Positions 1 through 6,287 of a DNA stretch of 6,526 nt are shown piece by piece. The notes beneath the pieces are model-generated. The model saw nothing but the letters and a program-made list of their open reading frames with translations. It did not search any database and was not told the DNA's origin. Made by a program: the position numbers and the translations under genes. Source of the DNA: Acidobacteriaceae bacterium (GTDB taxonomy: Bacteria > Acidobacteriota > Terriglobia > Bryobacterales > Bryobacteraceae); assembly GCA_019245255.1 (NCBI GenBank), contig JAFARV010000859.1:1-6526 (forward strand), written 5' to 3'. The first letter of the stretch is position 1, and each line of letters opens with the position of its first letter.

Positions 1-116
1 GAATGTTCGATCAGTCTTGGTTCAATAGCGTCTGGGAAGGCAAAGTGACAGCGAGCGATGCGCTTCCGTACATTTTTCCGTACACGCATTCTGAACCTGG
101 CGCGGTTCGTTTCTAA
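1..116 (+). CDS. C-terminal end of an unrecognised protein (5' truncated by window)
   Basis: An open frame enters from the left edge (first whole codon at base 3) and ends at TAA 114-116. The visible 37 residues begin MFDQSWFNSVWEGK and end SEPGAVRF. The composition is rich in aromatic residues and soluble-looking, with no membrane segment or repeat. I do not recognise a family from this tail, so no function is assigned. The methionine at base 3 may well be internal, because the frame is open to the edge. The gene converges on tRNA-Val: only 14 bp separate its stop from the encoded CCA end of the tRNA. That the frame is coding is inferred from its protein-like composition and its stop just before the tRNA. 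Confidence 0.5.
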   Translation, partial: MFDQSWFNSVWEGKVTASDALPYIFPYTHSEPGAVRF

Positions 117-130
117 GTCGTTGATTTGTA

Positions 131-207
131 TGGTGGGCGCGACAGGACTCGAACCTGTGACCTCCTGCGTGTGAAGCAGGCGCTCTAACCAGCTGAGCTA
201 CGCGCCC
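131..207 (-). tRNA. tRNA-Val (anticodon CAC), CCA encoded
   Basis: Read on the minus strand, the gene folds as a canonical cloverleaf. The acceptor stem is GGGCGCG/CGCGCCC, the D-arm has stem GCTC/GAGC, the anticodon stem is CCTGC/GCAGG with loop TTCACAC, the variable loop is 5 nt, and the T-arm is ACAGG-TTCGAGT-CCTGT. The anticodon CAC (plus-strand bases 171-173) reads the valine codon GUG. The mature body is 134-207 (74 nt) with discriminator A, and the 3' CCA is genome-encoded at 131-133. A C34 isoacceptor reads only GUG, so another tRNA-Val must exist elsewhere in the genome. Confidence 0.97.
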
Positions 208-223
208 GGGGGCATAAACCTCG

Positions 224-229
224 ATTTTA
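224..229 (-). promoter_or_regulatory. Possible -10 element of the tRNA-Val promoter
   Basis: On the minus strand the hexamer TAAAAT (5 of 6 to TATAAT) lies 16 bp before the tRNA 5' end, which would place the transcript start about 10 nt ahead of the mature tRNA. No good -35 hexamer is found at 16-18 bp spacing; the bases there fall in the small hairpin at 235-251. This is a weak call made from position and one hexamer only. Confidence 0.3.
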
Positions 230-234
230 AACTA

Positions 235-251
235 CGACGCTGGAAGCGTCG
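235..251. repeat. Perfect 7-bp inverted repeat between tRNA-Val and the HAD gene
   Basis: CGACGCT-GGA-AGCGTCG is a perfect 7-bp stem with a 3-nt loop. It lies between the divergent tRNA-Val and HAD hydrolase genes, ending 18 bp before the HAD ATG. There is no T-run on either side, so it is not a typical intrinsic terminator. It could form in the HAD leader RNA or mark a protein-binding site upstream of the tRNA promoter; nothing decides between these. Confidence 0.4.
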
Positions 252-269
252 CTGTGGGACCCTGAACTC

Positions 270-890
270 ATGGCAAATTCGAGGTTTACAGCGGTATTCA
301 GCGATATTGGCGGCGTTCTCGGAACCAACGGCTGGGACACTGCATTGCGAATGAAGATTGCGGCTCACTTCCGCTGTGACCCGGACGAAGTGCAGGGACG
401 GCATCGCCTCATGTTCGACAGTTATGAGCGCGGATACATGACTTTTGAAGCCTACATCCGACAGGTATTTATGTTCCGCCCGCGGCACTTCACGTGGGAA
501 GAAGTGCGCGATTTCGCTTACAACGAATCGATTGCGTGGGATCAGAACATTGACTTACTGCGGCAACTGAGACGGCGGAATAATATCACCCTCGCTCTAA
601 TCAGTAACGAAGGTCAAGGACTGACCGAACATCGGGTAAGTAAGTTTGGTCTTCGCGAAATCTCGGATTTCATGATCTTCTCTTATTTTGTCCACCTGCG
701 GAAACCAGACGCCGAAATTTGGAAACTGGCGCTGAATCTGGCACAGGTCTCACCCGCCGAGTCCGTTTATATCGATGACCGCAAGATCTTCGCGGACGTC
801 GCAGCTCAACTTGGTTTCAAATCCATCCATCATGAAACGCTCGAAAGAACTCGCGCTCAGTTGCAAGACTTGGGTTTCATACTCGAATAG
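270..890 (+). CDS. HAD-superfamily hydrolase, subfamily IA (probable phosphatase)
   Basis: This 206-residue cytoplasmic protein has the four HAD motifs in order. Motif I is SDIGGVL with nucleophile Asp12, motif II is ISN (Ser112), motif III is RKPD (Lys145), and motif IV is YIDDR (Asp169/Asp170). The helical stretch between motifs I and II (about residues 24-95) fits a C1 cap, and the length is normal for subfamily IA phosphatases. The residue two after the nucleophile is Gly14 instead of the usual Asp acid/base. The DxGGVL/DxGNVL form is common in the YihX-like branch, where phosphatase activity is known, so this alone does not show inactivity. The substrate cannot be read from sequence. ATG 270 is chosen because motif I then sits at the expected N-terminal position and an in-frame stop lies at 228; no strong Shine-Dalgarno is visible. 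It is monocistronic, with 250 bp of non-coding sequence after it. Confidence 0.9.
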   Translation: MANSRFTAVFSDIGGVLGTNGWDTALRMKIAAHFRCDPDEVQGRHRLMFDSYERGYMTFEAYIRQVFMFRPRHFTWEEVRDFAYNESIAWDQNIDLLRQLRRRNNITLALISNEGQGLTEHRVSKFGLREISDFMIFSYFVHLRKPDAEIWKLALNLAQVSPAESVYIDDRKIFADVAAQLGFKSIHHETLERTRAQLQDLGFILE

Positions 891-1140
891 CACGCAGCGA
901 TAGTCTTACTCGCGGCGTGAGCTTCGCTCCGTTTTCTCACGACATCAATTCCACTTTCGCGAACGCCTAAAGCCGAATTTCATCCCTAAGATTAATCCGA
1001 CGGGTAGTGCCTTCTGCACAGCTGAGATGCGCCTGAAAGTTGCCGCACTAGCTTGGCAGATCGCTCGATAAACGTCTGCCGAAACTCCAGGCCCAAGCGG
1101 CCGGACGGGCACGCGTGTGTCCAGCGATTCAGACACTACC

Positions 1141-3339
1141 ATGCACTATTTCGGCAATCGCTTTATCTCGCTGTTTTCCAGCGTTCTCACGATTGGTTTG
1201 GCAACGTCCATTCCTGCAACACCGCAAAACGCACCCGCTCCGGGGATCTATCAAATCACTTCACACCTGAGCAGCTTAGCCGTAGACGTTTCCGGCGCGT
1301 CTCAATCGAGTGGAGCTCTCATCGACCAGGCTCCGTTCTCCGGGCTCAATCAGGAGTGGCAACTCCTCCCAACAGGCGATGGTTACTTCGCAATTGTTTC
1401 GATGAACAGTGGGCAAGCGATCGAGCCGCAAAGTGGATCGACGGCAGCGCACGCACATCTTGATCAGGCGTGGCACTACGGACCGGCACAAGAGTGGGCC
1501 ATCAGCCCGGCAGGGAATGGATTTTTCAAAATCATCTCCCGGAGCAGCGGCTTGGTAATGGAGTTGTCCGCACCGGCAACAAGCGCAGGAACGGTACTGG
1601 ATCAGGCTGGCGATGCGGGAACACCCGCGCAGCAGTGGGCGTTGACGCCTGTGAAACTGCCCAGCGTGCGCGATTTCGGCGCAAAGGGTGATGGGCAATC
1701 CGTGTCCGACGCGAACGTACAGGCGCAATCGCCAACGGTTTCAAGTGGGACGGCTCATTTCACTGCCGCAGATACAGGTAAATCGGTTATCTGCGTCAAG
1801 TGCGCCTACAACGGGAGCGATGCGGTAAACCTCATCAGTCAAATTTCAAGCGTTTCAGCAGACGGTCACTCGATAACACTCGCAGATACTCCCACCAACG
1901 CGGTGTCCGGAGCAACTTTATACTGGGGCACGCCGGATCTCGACGCGTTTACGAGTATGTATCAGAGTTACTGTAATGGATCGATATCCGGAAACGTGAT
2001 GTACGTGCCGCCAGCACAGAATTCGTTCTACATGATGCTTTCCTCTTCTGGCAATGCCACCTGGGTTTTGGACAGCTGCGGCGGTTGGGACCTTGTGGGA
2101 GCAGGGTCCAGCTCGCAACTTCTCGGTGATGCGGGCGATTACGAGATGATCACGGTAACCAGATCTTCCGCTAACTCTGTTATGAGTGGTCTGCAGATCA
2201 AGAATGTGCATACAGTCGGCATAAACAACCCGGACTACTATTGGTTCGCGGTTCATTTCGACGATGCGACCGAAATGCGCATTCTGAACAACATCGTGGC
2301 CGGCGCTCGGTGCGCACTACAAATGGATGATGGCGGAGATCACATTGAGATTGCGGCTAATCAATTTGTGGCAAACAACACCTCAGGCGTAAACGCAAAC
2401 GGTACTACTTCGCAACTGGTCCAGTTTGTGAATGTTCACGATAATTTCTTCACCGGTACCGTTTGGATGGACAACGACGGCGGTACGGGTCACGATGTCA
2501 ATCTGGAGGACACCGGGAACGTGCAGGTCGTCCACAATCGGTTCATCGATAACTCAACAACAGTACCCGGCAGCTCCGCCATTCAGGCTTCAACTGAAGA
2601 GTACGTTGGCAATCTTTCGAACGTGCTTATCTCCGGGAATGTAGCAACTCTGATCGGTAATTCATCGCAGACTGGGAATGTCTGCATGGACGCAGACAGC
2701 GAACCAGGCAATACGACCACTAACTATGTTGTTTCAAACAACACTTGCGACGGTTACGCTATGGGCTTCGGGTGGTCCGGTCTCGACTCCCCGAACCAGA
2801 TTACCGGAGTGGTAATCAAAGGCAATTGGTTCAAGAACGTGGCCGGTATGCAGAGTGTTGCCGGAAATGGCGGAATCTACTTTGGCGGGCTTTCTATGGC
2901 TCATCAGGGGGTCACCATCGTAGGCGATGAAATCAACGGCGTATACAATTCAACCTTGCCTGGCGGCCCTGGAATTACAATTAACCGTCTGGACGGCGTC
3001 ATCGTGGAATACAACTATATCTCTTACATGCCCCAGCAGGGAATTGCGCTTAACGGCGTGCAGAACAGCTCGATTATTAGCAACGATGTCCGCTCAAACG
3101 GTAATCAGGAAGCGAATACCTTTGACGGGATCAGCTGTATGAGCTACTCGCAGACATGCTCGGGCAATACTTTTACCGGTAACACGGCATATGACGATCA
3201 AGCGCATCGAGCGCAACGGTATGGAATGTACTTCGCAAGCGACTCCACCGGAAATGTTGTAAGCGGCACGAGGTATCCGGCACCAGGAAACGTCAGCGGA
3301 ACTATCTTGAACCTCGGCAAGAATACGATTCAGCCGTAG
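1141..3339 (+). CDS. Secreted R-type (ricin) lectin / pectate-lyase-like beta-helix protein
   Basis: This 732-residue exported protein probably binds and possibly cleaves extracellular polysaccharide. Residues 1-31 form a signal peptide (short Arg-containing N-region, hydrophobic FISLFSSVLTIGLA, then a Pro/Ala-rich cleavage zone). Residues 34-170 are a complete ricin-type beta-trefoil: three lobes, each with an (I/L)DQA segment (61-64, 107-110, 153-156) and a QxW motif (Gln71-Trp73, Gln117-Trp119, Gln164-Trp166). Residues 174-185 hold the pectate-lyase-3 signature VRDFGAKGDG. A small inserted strand domain (about 200-262) follows, then GTPDLDAF, which matches the usual DD segment. From about residue 345 to the end, parallel beta-helix rungs recur (LNNIVAG, VHDNFFTG, VHNRFIDN, SNNTCDG, KGNWFKN, EYNYIS). 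An in-frame GTG at 1117 would add eight polar residues before the signal peptide, so ATG 1141 is preferred; neither has a clear Shine-Dalgarno. The catalytic site and glycan are not identifiable, and a pure lectin or adhesin role is possible. Confidence 0.88.
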   Translation: MHYFGNRFISLFSSVLTIGLATSIPATPQNAPAPGIYQITSHLSSLAVDVSGASQSSGALIDQAPFSGLNQEWQLLPTGDGYFAIVSMNSGQAIEPQSGSTAAHAHLDQAWHYGPAQEWAISPAGNGFFKIISRSSGLVMELSAPATSAGTVLDQAGDAGTPAQQWALTPVKLPSVRDFGAKGDGQSVSDANVQAQSPTVSSGTAHFTAADTGKSVICVKCAYNGSDAVNLISQISSVSADGHSITLADTPTNAVSGATLYWGTPDLDAFTSMYQSYCNGSISGNVMYVPPAQNSFYMMLSSSGNATWVLDSCGGWDLVGAGSSSQLLGDAGDYEMITVTRSSANSVMSGLQIKNVHTVGINNPDYYWFAVHFDDATEMRILNNIVAGARCALQMDDGGDHIEIAANQFVANNTSGVNANGTTSQLVQFVNVHDNFFTGTVWMDNDGGTGHDVNLEDTGNVQVVHNRFIDNSTTVPGSSAIQASTEEYVGNLSNVLISGNVATLIGNSSQTGNVCMDADSEPGNTTTNYVVSNNTCDGYAMGFGWSGLDSPNQITGVVIKGNWFKNVAGMQSVAGNGGIYFGGLSMAHQGVTIVGDEINGVYNSTLPGGPGITINRLDGVIVEYNYISYMPQQGIALNGVQNSSIISNDVRSNGNQEANTFDGISCMSYSQTCSGNTFTGNTAYDDQAHRAQRYGMYFASDSTGNVVSGTRYPAPGNVSGTILNLGKNTIQP

Positions 3340-3366
3340 TTTCGGGCAAAAATCTCCTAGCTACTT

Positions 3367-3400
3367 TGGGCAGCACTGCTGAAACCAGCAGAGCTGCCCA
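3367..3400 (+). terminator. Long two-part hairpin after the lectin/beta-helix gene
   Basis: Starting 27 bp after the stop codon, TGGGCAGC pairs with GCTGCCCA (8 bp). Inside it, after one A-A mismatch, CTGCTG pairs with CAGCAG (6 bp) around an AAAC loop. This is a very stable structure placed where a 3' end is expected. The plus-strand sequence after it (CTGCTCATTTAG) lacks a T-run, so it may be a Rho-assisted terminator or an mRNA 3' stabiliser and not a classical intrinsic terminator. The stem is read directly from sequence; the role is inferred. Confidence 0.5.
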
Positions 3401-3512
3401 CTGCTCATTTAGAACAGTGCTTGCTCGCGTCGGCCAGCCAAACTCCGAGCTGAGCCATCCGCCCCACAGAGACCCAGGACAGCCTCTCGTCCTCAAATAC
3501 GAACGCCTCATT

Positions 3513-3534
3513 ATTGCGGCTAAATGGCCGCAAT
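3513..3534 (-). terminator. 8-bp hairpin downstream of tRNA-Ser
   Basis: ATTGCGGC pairs perfectly with GCCGCAAT around a 6-nt loop. It lies 39 bp beyond the CCA end of the minus-strand tRNA-Ser and 173 bp after the plus-strand lectin gene. On the minus strand the stem is followed by AATGAGG, so the T-run of an intrinsic terminator is missing; on the plus strand only TTTC follows. It is a candidate terminator or 3' processing stop for the tRNA transcript, but the direction is not certain. Confidence 0.4.
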
Positions 3535-3573
3535 TTCACCCTTCGCTCAAATCGAGCTAAGTCCTTTGTTTTC

Positions 3574-3663
3574 TGGCGGTGAGGGTGGGATTCGAACCCA
3601 CGGAACCCGTAAAGGTTCAACGGTTTTCGAGACCGCCCGATTCAACCACTCTCGCACCTCACC
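3574..3663 (-). tRNA. tRNA-Ser (anticodon CGA), CCA encoded
   Basis: On the minus strand the sequence has the class II form of tRNA-Ser. The acceptor stem is GGTGAGG/CCTCACC with discriminator G73, as usual for serine. The anticodon stem is GCGGT/ACCGT (one G-U) with loop CTCGAAA. A long variable arm (GAACC/GGTTC pairing) precedes a T-arm containing GTGGG-TTCGAAT-CCCAC. The anticodon CGA (plus-strand bases 3627-3629) reads UCG. The body spans 3577-3663 (87 nt) and the CCA is encoded at 3574-3576. No clear promoter is seen upstream beyond a weak TAAGTT. Confidence 0.97.
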
Positions 3664-4194
3664 TCATCTCTAACTTAGCAGTTCCCCCAAATTTGCGCGA
3701 CGGTCAGCACGCTGATTGCCTCATGCCGCTCTGCGCAGCCATTCTGATTCAGCAGCTTTCATCGCCAAAAGTTTTCGACAATCATGAGGTCGCGACTTCG
3801 ATGCTCGACTTTCGGGAAGTACATTAGCCGCGCAGTTACTCGAAAAATGACGGCGACCCGGTTGAAAAGACTGCAAAGCTATCCATCGTAGTTGTTCCCC
3901 TTGCCGCTGATGTCAACGGCCATGGTGTTGTAGCTGCTCGTGATACGGCCAATATCGAGAGTCAGATCGGTAAGCGAGTTGTATGCGACGTGCGGTGAAG
4001 CCAGCGATCTGAACGGCGGTGAGATCTTAGATCGGCGCGATCTCGACCTCGCCATGACACACTGTAACCTCAGTGCCTGCGCTGCAATCCAGGGAAACCG
4101 GCAAGGCGGGTGGCCCGGGATTCCGACGGGCGGCTATCTTCCGCACCAACGGAATCCTTTAGATCCCAGAGACGCAGATTGTGTGTCCCTAGCA
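3664..4194. other. 531-bp gap with no intact gene; possible gene remnant
   Basis: No convincing complete gene is present between tRNA-Ser and the SnoaL-like gene. From 3664 to about 3878 I see only short open frames and a 12-bp palindrome (TCAGCACGCTGA, 3704-3715) without a known role. From 3879 to 4158 the minus strand has protein-like fragments in more than one frame, listed separately as a possible remnant. A short AGATCG-GCG-CGATCT hairpin lies at 4029-4043. A 41-codon frame starts at an ATG overlapping the stop of the SnoaL-like gene (TAATG at 4193-4197) and ends at 4070; its Arg/Ser-rich composition gives little reason to call it a gene. Confidence 0.5.
3879..4158 (-). pseudogene. Possible decayed gene of unknown family
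   Basis: Two minus-strand segments read like real protein but do not share a frame. The first (4158 down to a TAA at 4027-4029) ends SLDCSAGTEVTV-CHGEVEIAPI and, past the TAA in the same frame, continues DLTAVQIAGFTA. The second, in another frame, ends SLTDLTLDIGRITSS-YNTMAVDISGKGNNYDG at TAG 3879-3881; its formal open frame starts at ATG 4055 (58 codons), but the first 20 or so residues are Arg/Ser-rich and unlike the rest. The alternating hydrophobic pattern suggests beta strands. One stop plus one frameshift would join the pieces. I do not recognise the family, and a real 58-residue gene or chance coding cannot be excluded. Confidence 0.25.
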
Positions 4195-4629
4195 TTAGAT
4201 CGTCAGCACAAGCTGCCGTAGAACGGTCGCATGATCGAAATAGACTTTTTCGCAGATTAGCCCTTCGCCGTCAAACAAGAAAATCAAAGCCGCGGAAACT
4301 TCCATCATTTTTCCGGTTGCCGCAATGCCGGCCCACTCACCGCGGTGCGTTCCCCCGAATCGACACTCTACGATCACGGCATCGTCTGCGTGGTGCAGCG
4401 CGGTTTTCTCCAGATAAAAGTCTGGGAAAGCAGTGAGAAGGGCTCCGAGTAATCCGTTTACTGCTTCTGTACCATCGGCGACAGCACCGAGTGCCGGCAC
4501 TTCATACCGCGGATGCTTGAAAGTCTTGAGGGCGGCTGTGACGTCGTGCCGAATAGCTTCAGCCTCAATGTGCTCGTTCACAATCGACTCGCGCTGTGCC
4601 CTATTCGTCTCCGCAACATTACTCGTCAT
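4195..4629 (-). CDS. SnoaL-like / ester cyclase family protein (NTF2-like fold)
   Basis: This 144-residue cytoplasmic protein fits the SnoaL-like polyketide cyclase/ester cyclase family, small cone-shaped barrels that act as cyclases, isomerases or hydrolases. The family signature is visible: AFPDFYLE (67-74) on the strand before the pocket, then VIVECRFGGTHRGEW-AGIAATGK (85-107) with the conserved G-T-H-x-G and tGk elements. The C-terminal strands ALIFLFDGEGLICEKVYFD (114-132) follow, then a short LRQL helix. The N-terminal helices (about 10-40) close the pocket, and the length is typical. There is no polyketide pathway nearby, so a role in such a pathway is not supported; many members have unknown substrates. 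ATG 4629 is supported by a GGGGAG ribosome site 6 nt upstream. It is monocistronic, on the same strand as the FG-GAP gene that ends 107 bp upstream. Confidence 0.85.
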   Translation of the reverse strand: MTSNVAETNRAQRESIVNEHIEAEAIRHDVTAALKTFKHPRYEVPALGAVADGTEAVNGLLGALLTAFPDFYLEKTALHHADDAVIVECRFGGTHRGEWAGIAATGKMMEVSAALIFLFDGEGLICEKVYFDHATVLRQLVLTI

Positions 4630-4635
4630 AACATG

Positions 4636-4653
4636 CTCCCCGGGCTTAGTATA
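4636..4653 (-). promoter_or_regulatory. Ribosome site and possible -10 of the SnoaL-like gene
   Basis: On the minus strand GGGGAG (4641-4636) lies 6 nt before ATG 4629, a good Shine-Dalgarno that decides the start. A TATACT hexamer (4653-4648) just upstream matches a -10 box in 5 of 6 positions, but no matching -35 is present at 17 bp. Its start point would fall at the ribosome site itself, giving a very short leader, so the promoter part is weak. Confidence 0.45.
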
Positions 4654-4736
4654 TGCGAATAAACGTTATGGCGATGGGGCTCTATCTTCGGCGGCCCGAT
4701 CATCGCGACGGCTATTCTCGACCTTTGCGTCCTTTC

Positions 4737-5863
4737 CTATCGCGTCCCCCGGTTGAACAGGATGAATGAAGGCGCATCGCTCCGCGCTACCGCTAAATCG
4801 ACTCGCCCGTCAGCATTCAGATCACCGCTGGCCATCCCATAAATTGTCCCTTTCCCGTCCCCAAAGGGATGCGCTTCGAACTTGTTCCCAGATCCCTTAT
4901 TGAAATAAATCACGCCGGGCGAGTTGACATAGCCGACCACCAGGTCCGGTCGGCCGTCTCCATTCAGATCCGCCGCGATCATTGAGTACGGCAATGCTCC
5001 TGGTCGCTCGAATTGAACACCATCGGAGAACTTGCCCGTCCCATCATTGAAGTAAACAAAGCAGCCGAGCTTCTCGGGACAGGCTGCAATGTCAGGATGG
5101 CCGTCGCCGTTCAAATCAGCGATAGCAATCGCGCGGATCGATGCTGTAGCGGGTCCCCACGGTTTGCCTTCCCCGTTCAGCTTGTCATTGAAAAATACCC
5201 GGCTCTGGCAATCATCGCGGCACGAAAAAACTATGTCGTTCAAGCCGTCGCCGTCCATGTCCGCATCAGGATGCTAGCCGCGCTTGGTGTATCGCGTAGC
5301 GGATTACACTTGAAATGCAGCTTTCCGTCGTTATAGCAAACGTAAGATGTTGCGCCGCGGTTCGCGACCGCGATGTCGGGATACCCGTCCCCGTTAAGAA
5401 CCCCGACCGCAGCATTTCGGGTTGGCCATTTAGGATCGCCATACGTTCCGCCGACCTTGAAATGCCCGGTCCCGTCGTTGACGAGAATCAACTTAGGATC
5501 TGGAGAGTCGTTGCTCAACACAATATCGAGATGCCCGCTCTTGGTCATATCAGCAAGGGAGCCGGAATAGCTCTTCACGGCGTTGCTTGGCAGTTGTGGT
5601 CCGGGAGTGAAATGGCCCTTCCCATCACTGAAGAAAATCCTCGTCGTAAGTTGCCAGTGGCGGCCTTTGACCAATACGATGTCGGGGAAACCGTCCCCGT
5701 TCAGGTCACCAATGCTGACGTTTGAAGAGGTTTCCGAGACAGTCTCAAGGGGGAAGACTTCGAATTCCGGTACTCCGGCGAAGCAGACGAGGGCAAACAC
5801 GACGCATCGGGCCCGGAATACAATTTTCGCGCCGCGCATACGCAGATTCTTGCATGACCGCAC
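4737..5863 (-). pseudogene. Frameshifted secreted FG-GAP/VCBS seven-repeat beta-propeller gene
   Basis: Two minus-strand frames, 5863-5240 and 5258-4737, are one gene broken near 5264. Joined, they give about 375 codons. A basic N-terminus and hydrophobic CVVFALVCFAGV form a signal peptide, followed by seven repeats of about 45-55 residues, each centred on a DLNGDGxPD calcium-binding loop. The upstream part has three: DLNGDGFPD, a degenerate DMTKSGHLD, and VLNGDGYPD. The fourth spans the break (ADMDGDGLND). The downstream part has DLNGDGHPD, DLNGDGRPD and DLNADGRVD. Seven repeats fit an integrin-like seven-bladed propeller, usually extracellular and used in binding. Restoring one G gives S-I-L-M-A-D-M-D-G-D-G, exactly the repeat pattern. 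The upstream frame otherwise ends at TGA 5240-5242. The start is either GTG 5863 or ATG 5839; the latter leaves a compact signal peptide, and neither has a good ribosome site. A sequencing error would also explain the break. Confidence 0.8.
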
Positions 5864-5938
5864 CCTGTCAGCCGCTTACACCGAAAAATCCATCCCGCAA
5901 ACAACGATTTCGCCCCTCCCGCGTGCTACGCTCTGGCA

Positions 5939-5975
5939 GGCTCACTGAACCGGCAGCGCTCGGTTCTAGTGGGCC
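5939..5975. repeat. 14-bp interrupted hairpin in the divergent intergenic region
   Basis: GGCTCACT-GAACCG pairs with CGGTTC-T-AGTGGGCC around the 8-nt loop GCAGCGCT. This gives 14 base pairs with one G-T pair (5942/5972) and one unpaired T (5967). It lies 76 bp upstream of the FG-GAP gene start and 312 bp before the sulfatase-like start. On the plus strand it is followed by ATTTCATTTC, which is moderately T-rich, but no plus-strand gene ends here. It could be the end of an unannotated small RNA, a leader structure, or an intergenic palindrome of a repeated family. Confidence 0.55.
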
Positions 5976-6260
5976 ATTTCATTTCAAAAGCCAAAGCCTA
6001 CGATCCGCGCGCCCCGACGATGCTGCCCCAGCCAATTTTCATCCGTGAGTCGGTGAACTCTGGCAAGTCGGGAGGCGCTAAAGCCTTTCGGTTGTGCTTT
6101 TTAACATACACGAGCAGGGGGCGAGAAGGAGTGTTAGCATAACGAAGGTTGACGGGTGCTTGCGCCGCTTTAAGGCACGCACCTGCCACGGTTAGCTCTA
6201 CAACTTTGGCACGCTCAGAACCTTGGCATGTCTCACCAAATTCCATTCCTTTAACAGGTC

Positions 6261-6283
6261 AGGAGGCCCTTCAGAGGGTAAGG
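6261..6283 (+). promoter_or_regulatory. Ribosome-site region of the sulfatase-like gene
   Basis: A perfect AGGAGG (6261-6266) lies 21 nt before ATG 6288, too far for normal use. Between them CCCT-TCAG-AGGG (6267-6278) can form a small 4-bp hairpin, and AAGG (6280-6283) lies 4 nt before the ATG. Either AAGG or GAGGG (6274-6278) serves as the ordinary ribosome site, or the hairpin folds out and brings AGGAGG close to the start. The ATG itself is fixed by the Tat signal that follows. Confidence 0.45.
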
Positions 6284-6287
6284 CTAA

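Larger units (their letters stand above)
5864..6287. other. 424-bp divergent intergenic region without a supported gene
   Basis: This gap separates the minus-strand FG-GAP gene from the plus-strand sulfatase-like gene and should hold both promoters. A strong hairpin at 5939-5975 is listed separately. TTGACG at 6149-6154 resembles a -35 box, but no acceptable -10 lies 16-18 bp on. TTGGCA occurs twice (6206-6211 and 6223-6228) without the spacing of a sigma-54 or sigma-70 promoter. GGTGC/GCACC arms (6155-6159 and 6179-6183) form a loose stem. An 82-codon minus-strand frame (6246-5998) is open but has no usable ribosome spacing and no recognisable motif. Confidence 0.5.

Noticed and set aside
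917..941. CGTGAG/CTCACG inverted repeat after the HAD gene as a terminator
   Set aside because: Only 6 bp with a 14-nt loop and the T-run inside the loop; alternative 4-bp folds are no better.
3366..3560. 64-codon plus-strand open frame after the lectin gene
   Set aside because: It runs through both intergenic hairpins and has no ribosome site or family signature.
131..3663. Genomic island bounded by the two tRNA genes
   Set aside because: No duplicated tRNA 3' end, integrase or att-like direct repeat was found in the window, and composition does not visibly change between the tRNAs.
3579..3827. 82-codon plus-strand open frame
   Set aside because: Its first third is the antisense of tRNA-Ser, so it is not a gene.
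5225..5230. T6 run as a slippery site for programmed frameshifting of the FG-GAP gene
   Set aside because: It lies downstream of the first frame's stop (5240-5242) and of the point where the frame changes (about 5264), so it cannot cause the switch.
4737..5258. Two independent FG-GAP genes in tandem on the minus strand
   Set aside because: The downstream frame starts inside a repeat core with no ribosome site or signal peptide, and a one-base change joins it perfectly to the upstream frame.
6206..6228. Paired TTGGCA boxes as a sigma-54 promoter
   Set aside because: The required GG to GC spacing of the -24/-12 elements is not met, and no enhancer-type site was seen.
5998..6246. 82-codon minus-strand open frame in the gap before the sulfatase-like gene
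   Set aside because: Its AAGGA abuts the ATG with no spacing, no motif is recognisable, and the composition looks like translated intergenic sequence.
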